Below are positions 12,344 to 25,915 of a DNA stretch of 64,000 bases, piece by piece. The position numbers and the translations under genes were made by a program. The stretch lies in assembly GCA_003342815.1 (NCBI GenBank), contig PTEX01000012.1, positions 3,705,761 to 3,769,760 of the forward strand. Reading direction: 5' to 3'. This stretch comes from Eudromia elegans. Its lineage: Eukaryota > Chordata > Aves > Tinamiformes > Tinamidae. Within the stretch, counting starts at the first letter, position 1. Each line of letters begins with the position of its first letter. Under the pieces are notes generated by a model, which was not told the DNA's origin, made no database searches, and saw only the letters and a list, made by a program, of their open reading frames with translations.

Positions 12344-15300
12344 GCAAATTTATCTAACATATGATTCTGAATTTCAAAAATTGTTTAGATTTCATCATAC
12401 CTCAATATCACATTTTTCATCCAGTCTGAATCTATAAAATGTTAACCTGTAAACTTTGTATTCCATTGTCTCTCGTGTTAGCTATCAGAAATCTCTTTCC
12501 CATTTAGGTGTGTTATAATCTCCTAGATTTTCATGGATACACAAATGCGGTGATATTTGTTTCACAAAACAACACTCCTGTATTTCTTCTCTAATATTTA
12601 TTTCAGCAGCTTTTTAAAGAATGAAAACAAAAACACAAACACAGCATTTTGATAATGGCATCTTATGCTATTTTCAAATTTACTTGATATTTTTCTCATT
12701 GCTCCTTTAGAATTATGTAGCCTTCTGGGTGTCACTGTGGGTTCAACTATCTTGATACCAGAGTATCTAAATCCTGATAAGATTCTCAGCTTTTTAGAGT
12801 ACAATCCCTCTTCTTTTTACCATAAGCATCATATTTGCTTCTAGTGGAATGACATTGCATTTGGAAGAATTAAAATATAGATCAAGGTCCTCCAAGTGGC
12901 AGTTCAAAGGCTATATTTTGTTTCTGATTGACAGCCAGATTCCTGCTGGAATTAGTGAGCCTCAGTAGATTGCTGTGGGATAGCTTTGCTACTGCTAAGC
13001 TTCAGTGTGCAGCCTGCAGGCTGAGTAACCCATGTTGGTCTGTAGGATGTGGGATAATGTTAGCAGGCAACTGAAAATTAGCCTGCAAATAGCCATGCAA
13101 AGCATAATAGGATCAAGTATATTACTAATTATTGAAAAATCAGGCAACACTAAGTGGTGAGTCCCTGGGAATCATGGAGAGAAGCAGAGAAATGCATTAA
13201 TTTCACTAGAACAACAAGTTCTTCAAAATTGTAAAATAATAATTAAACAAAGGTGTGAATATATTCCACTGACTACTAACACTAAGATAGGAAAAATATG
13301 GACGAAGACATAGACTCTTAAAAGCCCCTAGCCCTTAGTATTTATTAGCCCATGCAGATGATTATACTGTAGTACACCTGCAATCTCTCTCCTTGACTGG
13401 CATATGAATTTACTGAACATATGAGGAATGACTAAATAAATGGAAAACTGGTACTTTCAAAATATACCCTGTGTGGTATGATTATCAGTCTTTTTAGAAA
13501 GTGCATCCTTCATTTACATTAGAGTTGATAATTAGACTTTTATTCCAATATGATATGAAGAATCCTGATTAAGTGCACAGCACTCACACAACTGAATCAC
13601 AACTAGTCTGAGATCGTACCCGAATTTCATGTTTTTTAAGGAACATTCACATCACTTAAATTGTACTACACCCCACACTGAAAAAGGACATTTTCTTCAT
13701 TTAGACTGTCAAGTGGACTAACAATAATAGTAATATTTCTTTATCTAAAAAGTGGAATCTTAAAATGTTCTTATGTGCTTTGCACATCACCTTATATTTT
13801 AGCAATGTGGATAACATGGCTTTAAATAATCTACTCTATTCTAAGTATTCATTAAGCCGAAAATTAGTGTGATGTGATGTTTCTGGCACTTCAATGCTTA
13901 GGCATGTTGTACTATTATGTCATATTTGGTTGGTAATGGGAGCTTTCACATAGCTACCAACTTTGCTAAACAATTTTTTCTGTCTGTTGTCAAAGAAGAT
14001 ATGACTCTGTAAGAGTCAGCTGTGATAAAAGGAAGATAACAAAGAGATGAACCATCTGGCTTGACCTCTTCAGATCAGTGGAACCATATTTTAACATTTT
14101 ATGAAGAGACACTGGAGTTGTTGCCATATAAATAATGTTTAGCTACTTCTTTTGTAATCTGCAACTGTTTGATAAACAGTCTTGATGAATAGTTTTAAAG
14201 CAACCCCTCTATTTATTTTGCTTATTTACTGTCCATTATTTATGTTGAAGAAACCATTATTTTAGTTATATTGTATTATTTAATTTGTCCTCTGAATGAA
14301 AACGTTGAGATTTTAAGCGGTACATGAGTTGCATTTAATGAACATATCTAGCTCATAGGTTGCAATTGGGTCATGAAGTCATTTTTCACAAAAACAAAGA
14401 ATATTTGTAGTTACAGAATGTCTAAAATAACTTTCAGCTAATTATTAGCATTCAAGATGAGGACAAACATGGCTTTAAGGGACTTCTCTCCTGCACAGTG
14501 CAAGTAACCTACTAGTGCCTTCTTTTGTGATATGCAGTGCTCGTTACTCTTGGAAAGAAGACTAAATGGACCTGGCGTTGTTTTCTGTGGTTTGGCATCA
14601 TTGTCCTCTGTCATACTTTTGTGGTGGATGTGAGTGCATTGACCTTTCACACGGTCTATATATAGGGTAAGCTGCTGCAACTCTTTCTTTTATCTTAGAA
14701 AGTCTTTAATCTAATCACTGAAACCTGCTTACCCAGGGATGCCACATACGCGGATGATTTGGATGCTACGGAAAATCACAGGCATTTCTGTGAATATCTG
14801 ACAGTTATCAAAATCCACATGACTGAGTTGGTTGACCTATGAATCACAGGAAATTGATTTGTCACTTTTATTTATGGAATACATCTTATTTTTACCTAGT
14901 TCAGGAACCATACCTGAAACAGCCACACTCCATTTCTCTGTGGATCAATATTTTTATAAAGAAATTATAAATGTAGTAAAATTGGTTCATGGAGACCAAA
15001 TGCTAGCATGTCTGTAACCGACATTTTTAACAGGGATATTTCCACTCAGTTCCCCAGATGCAGCTAAATTCTCACTGATCTATATGCAATACTGTTTCAC
15101 CAGACTTCAAATGGGAATGGCAAGCATTTTGAGCAAAGAATAAAAAGCCTGTTCACCTTCTTTATAGCTTTCACAACCATTTAGTTTGGTGACCTAAAAA
15201 ACATTCAAGCCCAGACAATGCAGGGTAAGGCAGGAGAGAGGAGGAAAGCACCACAGTAGTCACAGAGTTACATGACATTGATTCCAAACATTACTGTGGC

Positions 15301-15624
15301 TGGATCCACTTCTGAATATTACTAAACCGCAGTAAAGAAGGAAACATACAAAAATCATTTTTGTTTAATTAGACATTATACTCACATGCAAGAGGTCCGA
15401 CAGAAATGTGGAGAGACTTCAATTAATTCTTTCCACAGACTTAGAAATTACTCCTGCCACACGAGCTCCCAGTCCACTCCCATAAAAATTTGCACTTAAC
15501 AGCTGCTAACACTTCAGGCAAACTGAAAGCCATTTGACTCAGAAAAAATTGCACAACACATACGATATGTCTCAAATTTCTCTGTTACTAGTTTCAATTA
15601 CTGGCAGCATTTGCATGAAACAGA

Positions 15625-15653
15625 TTTGTTTGTTTGTTTGTTTGTTTGTTTTG
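15625..15653. repeat. (TTTG)n microsatellite
   Basis: About seven tandem TTTG units, the last slightly degenerate. Confidence 0.95.
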
Positions 15654-17270
15654 TGAACATCACATCGCTAGTTATTGTTGAAAGTCTGGAGTTCCTCCCA
15701 GTTAGACGAGGTTGAAACCGTGTTCCAGTCCATGGCTGGAGGGAGGTTGGAGAGACTACGAGGGTCTGAACTTAAGCCTGGAAACATCTATTTTGGCCCT
15801 ATGTCCAGTTATAACCTCACCATCAAATGACTAGGAATAGTGGATTGCAATCCCCAGATCTAAAAAACTGGCATACATTCTCCTTTTGAAACACTAACAT
15901 CCTGACTTGGGGATGTTTAACGTCTGTCAAAGAGGCATACCCTCTATGCGCTTTTTATGACCATTACTCTCTAACCCTACCTTCAGCTGGGTCTTACTTT
16001 CACATATACAACATGTAAAATCTGGCTGACACAGTGCAACAAAACTATGTTTCATTACTGCCATATTTGGATGTAAAAGAAATGTTTGTTTCAATTCATT
16101 GTTCCAAAAGATTTTTTTTGCTTTGAACTGCATTCATTCATCCCTGCTGGGAAGCATAGACTGATATGAATGGAAATCACAAGCTCACTTAGGAAAAGAT
16201 CATCTGGGAAATCACATTTTTTAGGATTACAGAGCTAGTTGTTTGTGTTTTTTCTCATGCAGAACATTTTTAAATACACATAGGTTCCTTATACTAGCAT
16301 CCTTCAGCCAGAAGCTGACAGTTTTAAATTAAGCAGGGCATCCCATTGTTCTTAGAAGGGAATTTGCCCAAAAGGAGACTGTGACGGATTGTCCAAAGGA
16401 AGAGTTCTTATCCCACTTTCCAGGAAGTGAAGATGAATAAAGAGACTGAGTTTGTTAAGACTTCTAAAATTGTGTAAGTTAATTGTATATTTAGGAAGAC
16501 TCAAATATCCTGACATCTAGTTTTGTTCCAGAAAATGAGATGCAAATTGACACTAAATAACATGGAATTGTCAAATCTCAGAAGCTCTGGGGCGAAGATG
16601 GAGGTGTTTAGACTCCTTCCCCCCGGATCACTTCCATGTATTTGTTCCTTGCACAAGCCAGTGTTTATCCACATCTCCTGAGCAAGCAGTGCCCCGCTAC
16701 AAACACAGTTTATTTTGCCTCCTTATCTCTTCCGCATTGCTCAGTAATTTCACACAAGCAATAAGCAAACGTCCCCATCCAGCAGCATCCACCACTATCC
16801 TCCTCCTTCTCCTGTACTTGCTCTTGTGTGAGCTGGGAGAGTGAGCAGGACAGGGAGAAAACAGCTGAGACACTAAGTGACAGGGGTGCTCTATTTCCAT
16901 AGGGGGAATAGAGCAAGGGTAAAATTAGGGCAAAATTAGACTGCAGGTGTCCCAACCCAACCCTACAGGAGCAGCAGACACAGCACAGCCAGCTTTGGCC
17001 AGGCAGGAGGCTCCATCCCGTCCTATCAGTCGTATGAGTCACTGAGAGCCAATTTGGTATTCTCCAGCAAAAGGAGATACAAACTAGATGAAAGCATCCT
17101 GCAGGCTCAATCTGGCCTCCTGGCTGTAGGCACACTGCAGCAGCACTTTAAACAGCATATAATTTAGAATTGAAATAATCTTCTTGATTGATGAATAATG
17201 AGTGTGTATGTGCAAACACATAGCCACCTATGACAATTACTCTATTATATTATTTTTTGGATTCTCCTCA
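15654..17270. other. Non-coding DNA; GC-richer patch at 16.56-17.14 kb
   Basis: A locally GC-richer patch produces overlapping minus-strand ORFs. The longest is 141 codons at 16710-17135, Cys- and Leu-rich, matching no family I know. No splice context or domain supports coding. The rest is featureless. Confidence 0.55.
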
Positions 17271-17310
17271 TACGTATACACACACACACATGTATATACA
17301 TATACACATA
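17271..17310. repeat. Mixed (CA)n/(TA)n simple repeat
   Basis: An imperfect alternating purine-pyrimidine stretch of CA and TA dinucleotides. Confidence 0.85.
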
Positions 17311-20300
17311 TTTAGTTTCCTGCACACACACTGTCTTCTGATTTGCTTGGCCTTTCTGCTGGTATACATAGCACAAAGATGAGAAAACTCAGGCCTTTTG
17401 CAATGCCTGAGGCAAAAGCCTTCCCTGCATCGCTGGGTGGTGATGAGTTTTCAGTTTTGTTTTTTTCCTTCCTAGATGGCATTTTATCAATGGTTGTCTA
17501 GCAGTCCTGCATCTCTAGATGTAAAAAAGAAGGGGAAAGCACTGAAAGGAGTGTGACAGACACGTTGCTGCATTGATTAATGTGCCCATCCGTGCTGGTG
17601 GCTCACCATCCATTCAATTAATCTCTGTACAGCATTTTGAAAGCTGTTAAATTCTATACCACTTTTTAACGCATTTTTACCATAAGGCAGGCTTGCCTTT
17701 GAAGTGTGATGTTACCAATTCTCAGTTTCTTTCCTGCCTTATTTTATTTCTTCAGTGTCTGATAAAACATATTTCACTATGATTACTGCTATACTGGGTG
17801 GGTAATCTCATTTTCTCATTAGGAGTTCTCCAAAGATGCACTCTGGCAAACACCAAATACATGGAGAAGATATTCTGTCATTTAAGTTATAGTTTGTGAG
17901 ACTGATTCACTCCCATGTCAGAGGTCCTGCTCCAACATGCCGATCTCTGTCCCCATTCAGGTGTTTGTGAGTAAAAAAGAATTGACGTAGCATCCTGCCA
18001 TCGGAGTGTAAGTTATTTGTCTTGAAGTACATGCCCTGATCCCAAAAGAGATCCAGCAATAGAGACTTTATGTCCTTCTCTCTGTATGACTGAGTGTGAA
18101 AGAGGCTGAGTGATAGACCCTTAGAAAGTCCTTAGTGTGCAAAGTTTTAACAAAACTGGATAATCTGAACAATTCATTTTCTCTACTTTCCAGAGGACAT
18201 TAAGTTGCTATTCTCTGACCTCGCTTTTCCTTGTCTAGTTTCTGCATTTGGCAAACTTCCTGCAAAAAAATAAATCTTCAGCTTGGTTACTCTTATTAAA
18301 GATGTCAGACAAGGCATTTTGCAATCTGAGACTCTTTGAGCTAGAAAAAGGTTTCAACAGTACTGATAAGAAACACTAGGCAACAAGCTCTATTTTGAGA
18401 AGGAAAATGATCAATCATTACCTCTGCACAAAGAGAAACAGAAGGTTACTTATTTAAGTGCAAGCTATGAATAAAATAAGTATAGCACTTTAGCCCAACA
18501 ACCTTCTAGAAATGGGAGAACATAAAATACAGTACAGGGTCATAATAGCTGGTTTTAGCAGGAAGCAATCAGGGGCAAATATCACTTAGTAAGGGTGACA
18601 AGGTGCATTAGAAAACATTTCTGTGTACTTCATCTGCAGGTGGGGTGGGTGAGAATTCTACCTTAGCCTCTGACCAGAATCCTACCAGTCTCATATAAGT
18701 TTTACATTCATATACACATATGTCTATAAAGAGATGTAGAAATACCCCTAAATGTCTATGGTGAGCATGCCCACCCTTCTACCTCATTATCCACTGGTAA
18801 ACTGAAAACAAAGCAGAATTCAAAGCACACTACCGCTGATGTTTATTCATGTTTTGCTCCCATCTGTCATTGTAAATGGCTCCTGAAGAAGTGAGACAAT
18901 GAAACTTAGACCTGTGGTCTTGATCTCATCCTGTTCTGAATAGGAAAATTCTCAGGAATTCAAACAACTGTTTCTCAGGAAAATTCAAACAACTGTATTT
19001 TGCCTTTGGGAAGCATGATGTTTCATATGACTAAATTATAAAGATTAAGTTGATACTTCATGAAGGTATGCTGTGGCTAAGAGTAAAAATGATAAGCAAA
19101 ACTATTTCTTCTGCTTTAAAGTTAGTCTTTTCTTCTTTCATGCAATTGGGGTGATTTCTTAGTTTATCTTTTGAGTTGAGAAGTTAGGCTATATACCAGA
19201 CTGTCATCCACGCAGCTAGACAGAACTTACCCTAAAATGTGGAGCAGTTCGTTAGCTGATACTTAACAAGAGTCACCATGGTTGCACTAAACAAATGGTT
19301 CTCACACTGGTGACAACTCCTTTACCCACAAAATAGAAAATGATAGTTAATAAAATGTGCTCTGGTTTGATCATGAGATGAGTAGTAGTCCTCAGGGTTA
19401 AGTACCATGGGAAAGGTAATCCTATAAAGAATTACAAGAAAATTCCAGTAATGCTAAAAAACCATCATTTACATGGGAGTAGGGAGACTTGACCCACAAT
19501 CCCGCAGAAAGTCAGAACATAAATGCTCAAAGAAGAGGAATTCTAAGCGAATATTTTTCATAAAAAGATAAGCAGGGGAGCAGGGAGTTTGATAGAGAAA
19601 AAGAACACATAGTAAAAGCTTTGTCTTGCACCCAAATCTAGCAAAGGCTGAGACATAATCTGATTGATTTTTACCTCTAGTACAGCAGGCTAAAGGCAAG
19701 AGGGAGAAAATGTTAGGATCTGTTAGAACCAAGTACAAATATATTGATTATTAGGATATTTTAATATAAAAATAGGAAATATATAAATCTTGAAGTGGTA
19801 AGATTCTAGAACAGCCTTCCAATAGGTTCAATGTCAGAAAACAACAACAACAAAGATTTACTAGTTTGCACATAAAATCTGATGAATTAATTAACAGGAT
19901 TAATGATGTGATTCTTCATTTTTCTCACAGTGTGGGCTAGATGGTATAGGCAGAAATTTCTGGGTTCCTAAAACAACATAACCTTTCTTTTCTCTGCACA
20001 ACTTCTCACAACTCTCACACTTCTGGTGTGTAAGGGTACAGTGCAGACCTTTAATTACTGAGGCAATATTTGTAACACTTTACCCTACTTATCTAACGCA
20101 GTATAGTTTCCTTAGAGCTTGGTTGTCAGACAGACTGACCACATCAAGCTTCACCTGAAGTCAGAGCAGGGCAGTTATATGGTGGCTGGGATGCAGGCTG
20201 GAGCCCAAGGCTTATTTTTCACTATCCTCTACCTAGCTAGCAACCAGCAAGCAGATTTGGAAGAGATAATGGTTTGTCTATTTTATACCTATACTGTTAG

Positions 20301-22820
20301 TACTGCAATGTAATCACCTTTTGAGAATATACATGTATGTTATGTAAAAATCTCTTTTTTTTTTCCAGGCCAGAGAATTTTCTAGTGAAAGTAGTGTGCT
20401 CCATCTTCAAAGAAAAGGAACTTAATTGCTGTGAAATTATACACAATCCTACAAATATAGGATCTAGTCTGGCTTATGTACAAATGCAAAGCAATGGATA
20501 ATAACAACAGGAAATAAAGAAGCAGGAAGACAGGAAAACTGAAATCAAAAGAAGTACAGCTGTGCATTCCATTCAGACTAAACTACTTCAATTGGTCCTA
20601 TTATTTGCATTATTTGATGCAGTACTTAGAATTAATGACCCACAGTTTCTTCCAGGTTTGAACAGCAGCTACCATGGGAGGAAGACCGTTGTCATCAGCC
20701 AGGGTCCAAGCATAAAACTGTATAGACTCTGGATAGAAGAAATCCACACAAAAGAATCGTATTTCTGTTGACATCCTTATCCAAATTTCTATGTATTTTT
20801 AGCAATCCTGTGTCTAAATGCATCATAGTTTTCTATGATATGAAAGCATACAACACTACCTTTCCTAGCACCTTCATATTTAGAAACCTTGGACACCAGC
20901 TGGAGTATTCAAGAGCAGATGGTCTCCACAAGAAAAGTTCTTAATGACAAGTTAGCAGGAATTTGCCAATGATTGTAATGCCCATGCACTGGAAAACACT
21001 TGGTTGCTTTCTAAGATGCCCTGAAAAATCTCTTATTGCAAACGAAGCCTCTGAAAGAATGGCATGATAAAAGCTAAGTACATTCTTAAGAGTACAGAGA
21101 GTGTCCTAAGGCACCTCTTGAGAAGTCACATGTAGTGCAGTCGTAGGCTGGCCAGGAAGTGTTCCTCAGAGCTCAGGGTATCTTGGGTAACTTGAACTTG
21201 TTGACTTTACATTACTTTAATACAACGCCTCTGAAGCTGCTCAAGGTGGGCAGTAATTCCTAGAATCACTTTATAAAAGAGATTGAATTAAATATGAACA
21301 GCATCTCTCAGTGTACTTACTGCTTGTGTCACTTGACTATCTTTCTTAAATCTTTTTTTCTCATAAGTTTACTCATATAATGTCACAGACATGTTTGCAT
21401 TAAAATTTAAGTGTTGTGCTGATCAGCACAGATCACAGAAGAAAAATCAGAAGAAAACTGTTGTATTTCTATTTGAAAGGGTGGTATAAGAAAATGCGAA
21501 CTTTCATGGCAAGAATAAAGCTGAAACACTTCCATATTTTACCCATGTCACAGTTTTGGTCAGGTAGTCACTTGCAGGTAAAAACAAGGGTGACATTGAC
21601 TTCTTTTAAAACTACACTGACAAGATTTGCATGAAAAAAACATCCTCTGGCTAAATCATGCTGATGCTTTTTCCAATTCTCTTAGAAGTCATTGAAAATC
21701 TTTCTGCTGACTTGAATGAGAGATGAATCAGTCTCTTAAACACTGAAGTGAATCAGAGATTAAAAGAAAAAAAAAATAATTGCATAACAACCTTATATTA
21801 AAATGAGTCCATTTCGGTAACAGGATGCAGTATGCTGAGGCAGTATCATTATTTCTGTCTGAGAAGTGAATGGATTGGCTTGGTGTATTTCCAAAGTTTT
21901 ATTCACTTAGAATCATTCCATCAATGGTTACTTACAGGTTGTTACTATCAGGAACAAAAATTGGAACACTATTGTTCACATAGCTAATTCATGGCCAGAC
22001 TTGAATTTTGAGCTGAAAGTCCTTGGAAGGGTCAAAAATCTGTATCAGTTCCTGAATCCATGAGGAAAAGAAGCAAAAATTATGCCATCAGACTTAGCCA
22101 AGCACACTTAATTAATGTGTTGCTTTCTGAAAATGTCCAAACTGGCTTAGAAATACAGATAGGTCCTTGGGGTTTGGAGTTATTCCCCAAAATACATGGC
22201 AGAAGGAACAAAGGTGATTTCATATCCTGATGCCACCTCTGGATTGCCCCATCTCCTGCTTTTGGAGTATGTTTACACCCACTCCAGTGGGAAGGGTCTT
22301 GTAACACCTCAGCAGCTCCTGAAACCTATTTTTCAAAATGCTCAGCACTTGTTTAATTGTTCAAAGATAAGCTTCTGTAACTACTATTCCAGCTAGGTGC
22401 ATACAGCTCTTCTATCTAGCCAGGCTCTTGGGAGGACACACCAGCAGAAACAAGCCACAGATAGCAAGTATCTGCAAAAAAAGAGACCACATCCAATGTA
22501 AGGATGATTCAGGTAGGAGAGGATCTGTTTTCCCAGGATGTCATGTAACATATCTTCTATGAAACAATGCTTTGAGAAAGACTGCCATTTTCCCCGAAAC
22601 ATCCTATAATCAACAGATGTTATTCAGAATCACGGGGCTATAAGGGGTCTAAGAAACCACCAAATACTTTGTCACCTAGACCCTCAGGATCAAGAATACA
22701 CAGGTCTCTACCTAGGGTCTATCACCAACATCTCTAAAAGTTTTAAGGCATTAAAGAGCCCTAGGAGAAAGGTCATTAGATTCAGTTTGCCTGAAAATAT
22801 CTAACTTACCAAGGACACAA
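17311..22820. other. Non-coding DNA, nothing recognised
   Basis: AT-rich sequence with short ORFs only. Apart from a small tandem duplication near 18.95 kb and scattered A/T homopolymers, no repeat family, gene or RNA is identified. Confidence 0.6.
18951..18998. repeat. 24-25 bp tandem duplication
   Basis: A unit beginning CTCAGGAA and ending TTCAAACAACTGT occurs twice head-to-tail, with a two-base length difference. Confidence 0.85.
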
Positions 22821-23260
22821 GATCACAGAATCTTAGAGAAAAAAAACCAAAAACCACAACTTGGGAGGGATCTCTAGACTTCTCTCTAGAGATCAAAGTG
22901 AGGTCAGACTGCTCATGAAATTGTTCTTTCAGATATTGCAAATCTGTCAGGAGAGCCATCCCCCAATTATTCCAGGCATCCTCTCATAATTATTTTTCCT
23001 TATATCCAATGAGAATTGCTTGTGTTGCAACTTTTGACCCCTCCACCTTGTCCTCTCACTGTGCCCTTGTGAGAAGAATCTCACTCAACCTTCTCTATCA
23101 CCACAGTATAAGACTGCAATTAGATCTTCCACTTCTCCTATCCTTCTCCAAGTCAAAGGAACCCAGTTCCCATAGCCTCCCTTCATAAAACATTTAGTTC
23201 AGCTCCCTAACTCTCCTCATGGTCCTCTATTGGGTCAATCTCTCTCCCACATCCATCTGC
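22821..23260 (-). mobile_element. Old CR1 LINE fragment
   Basis: Read on the minus strand, this is a diverged CR1 3' region. It shows the terminal element (gatcacagaatctt, gggagggatctctagact), then CR1 ORF2 C-terminal signatures around ccttgtcctctcactgtgcc, gcaattagatcttcc and cagttcccatagcctccc. Many substitutions and small indels leave no usable reading frame. The divergence is higher than in the 44 kb and 53-55 kb copies, so it is probably an older insertion. The left edge is clear; the right edge is approximate. Confidence 0.8.
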
Positions 23261-25340
23261 TGAGTTATCGCCCTTTATCAGTATGATAACCTCTTCATTA
23301 CATGGTAAAAATGCATTAAACTATTCAGTTTTCTCAAAATCATCTATTTATGTTATCCTGCTTTGGTAAGTAAAAGAGTAATTTTTTGTTTCACTTTTTC
23401 TCTTGATATCAATATCCTTCTGAATCATTTCTTGTTACAGTTGGTGTCCCATGTTTTTAAATCACAGACTTACATTAGTCTGTTATTGCCCTATCTGTCT
23501 TTCCTCCACAATCAGATAGACTTTGTGCCCTTGTCATAACAACTTTTAAGAGCTGTCAGTTTAACTCCTCCACTACAAAACTACTCTACTTCTGCTACTA
23601 CTAAAGATCCTGCATAACAAAACACTGAAGTTTTTAAGTTCATCTGCTTGACATATATGTTTTTATTAGCTGCTCTCCTTCATTCCTACTATAAGGTATG
23701 AATATATATACATAAATATGCTTAGCCTAGAAAGTTGAAAAACAGAGAGTGTTCATTCATTGCAAAGAAATGAAAAAAAAAAAAAGACTTAATATTTCTG
23801 TAACCAAGGCAAAGCTGAGAATGATTCCCAACTATCGTAGTCACTATTATCTCCTACCATCTCCTTACTTTACCTCTACAGAAATGCAGAGAAAGGCTGC
23901 AACCATTCTGTTTGAGACTGTCTAAAAAGAGGAAGGCAGTGAAGATTTACTGTTATCCATACAGTTTGGCAACTGAGGCAGAGATCTACTACAGCAACCT
24001 GCACAAATCGTGCAGACTTTATTCTGCAATAAGTTCAGTATTTATGACAATCAGGAATCCTCTGAACTATGTTCTCAGATACTTGTTTCATATGCTGTAC
24101 CACTTGTGGAAATCATTTTTGTTTATTTTAATGGTAATTTGGCATTAAATATATTCAGTTAGGCTTCCATTTAGGAAGCACTGAGAAAACTCAGAAGAGC
24201 AGAAGATGACAATTGTGAGATAATGTAAATGAGGAAATACCAGTAATTAAGTGTCTGTGAGTGTGTTAAAAATATATCAGCACTACTCACAGAAAGTCAC
24301 TGTTACTAGCTGTGCTGGATAATTTGTAAAATGTTTTTTTCTTAGTCTATTGAACATTGACATTGACTGCTATTGACATAAGAAAACCACGAAAGTTAAT
24401 AGGAAATAATGTCACTGAGGAGAATTATAATACTTTAGTATGAAACTGAAATATCTTAATAAAAATATATTTAAACCATAGAAAATTCAGGGCTTAAATT
24501 TACTAAATGGTTTTACTGTAAGAACAAGCTTCAGGTTTGGAATAGGAAAGATTTGAAAAATCTGAACACATTAAATGTGACCTTTAAGCTTCAATTTCAT
24601 GTGTGGGAGTGTGAGGTTAATGAAATAGTTGAAAGATTGTATTTGTAAGAAATCTGCCTGCTGGTGGAAGTAGTGTTAGTCTAGCCAATGTTGTTAACAT
24701 TCTCCACAAACAGTCAGTGGACACTAAGGTCTGACATGTTATTTATTTGATAAAGTGTTTTATTCTTGAGACTCATTTTTTGAGTTTCCTTTTTTTTTCT
24801 TCACGCTTTTCATGACTTCAAGTGTGAGAATAAAAAAGGTGACCTTTTGGCTAAGCCAAAACCATACACCTACAATCAGGAGAGAGTTTAGACTGCAAGA
24901 AGAAGTTACAAGTTAGAAGTCAGAAATTTTGGGATTCATTTTACCTGAACTTTACCAGCCTTAAAACAGTTACATTTGTGTGCATGAAAAGCATGGTTTG
25001 TCCCTCATTTCTTCACTCAGTATATTGTAGATACAGTCCTTAGATATAGACCATAGATACAGAGGATACTCCACTGTAGATTCCTTTCACTTTAGATTTT
25101 TTTCTTCCTGGTAAATAAACTCATCACTACCATGTCCTAGAAGTAATTTTCTTTACTTATGATGGCATGTGATTAAATAACATCCAAAGAAAAGATAGGC
25201 AAAAGAGAGAAAAATACTAAGGTCATTTAAATAAATATTTCTTCTTACGAATATAAATATTGAACTTGCTAAGTTGGACTAGGTTGCATAAAATTCCATC
25301 AATATTCCATTAACAATATTTCATTAACTTCTGTATTGTT
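23261..25340. other. Non-coding DNA, nothing recognised
   Basis: Strongly AT-rich, with homopolymer A runs (for example near 23.77 kb). The 78-codon ORF near 24.0 kb is hydrophobic at its end but resembles nothing known. Confidence 0.6.
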
Positions 25341-25351
25341 GCCTCTGACAG

Positions 25352-25915
25352 GAGGACAAGTTGGACAGAGACTTAAAGAGGAATCACTTGGGTCTTTCGA
25401 GACACTTTCAAAAGGCTGAAAGGCAGCTGGAGACCAGCAGACAAATCCTTTTCTGGGAAGTGATCCATTTTGCACAGTCCCACATAGGTCCTGGCAAAGT
25501 CCTCCCATGCCAGGAGAGGCCCAGCAGCATCTTGTCTCCCTCCTCCTCTCGGCAGACCATAGACTTTCCAGTGCTTCCTCTTGCAAGCTTGCGGTCCTGT
25601 TGTGTTGCTTGTTTTCCACAGTCCATTTCCCAACTCATTCAATCTTCTCTCTTGTGTGATCAGTCTCCTACCCAGCTTAGACAATCCAGAAAAGATGCTG
25701 CCTTTCCCATTCTGCCTGACTCGGAGGGCAACACGTGCCAGCCTACAGCTGCATCCTTCTTCTATCACCCAGGAGCACTCTGCTGAGGGAATAACGTGTG
25801 GCAAGCAAGCACGCACACCAGACATCCCTGCATGCCCTGTTATAACAGAGAGAAAATCAACAAACGAGCAAACAAGGAATACCATGCTTTTTTTTTTCTT
25901 TTTGTTCATGTGAAT
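25352..25915 (+). other. GC-richer block with ORFs on both strands; candidate exon
   Basis: On the plus strand, a good acceptor (pyrimidine-rich tract ending CTCTGACAG, AG at 25350-25351) leads into an open frame. It starts EDKLDRDLKRNHLGLSR and continues FQKAERQLETSRQ, running to 25786 (about 145 codons). The minus strand is also open for 178 codons (25373-25909), the longest minus-strand ORF in the window. Three further frames hold ORFs of 76 to 110 codons. Openness in so many frames reflects few stop triplets and argues against coding in any one. No good donor follows and no domain is recognised. It could be a lncRNA or lineage-specific exon, or chance. Confidence 0.2.

Larger units (their letters stand above)
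6898..15624. other. Non-coding DNA, mostly unique-looking
   Basis: A long AT-rich stretch without an identifiable gene or interspersed repeat. Small items inside it are listed separately: candidate minus-strand exons near 9.3 and 12.1 kb, a CCCAT pentamer run, an imperfect tandem duplication near 11.25 kb, and a 19-base poly(A). Nothing else is recognised. Confidence 0.55.

Noticed and set aside
16710-17135. 141-codon minus-strand ORF
   Set aside because: Cys/Leu-rich translation in a GC-richer patch, overlapped by another minus-strand frame, with no family resemblance.
22627-22820. Possible second CR1 terminus at 22627 (ttcagaatcacggggc)
   Set aside because: Only the first dozen bases resemble a CR1 end. 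The following sequence does not continue in CR1 order.
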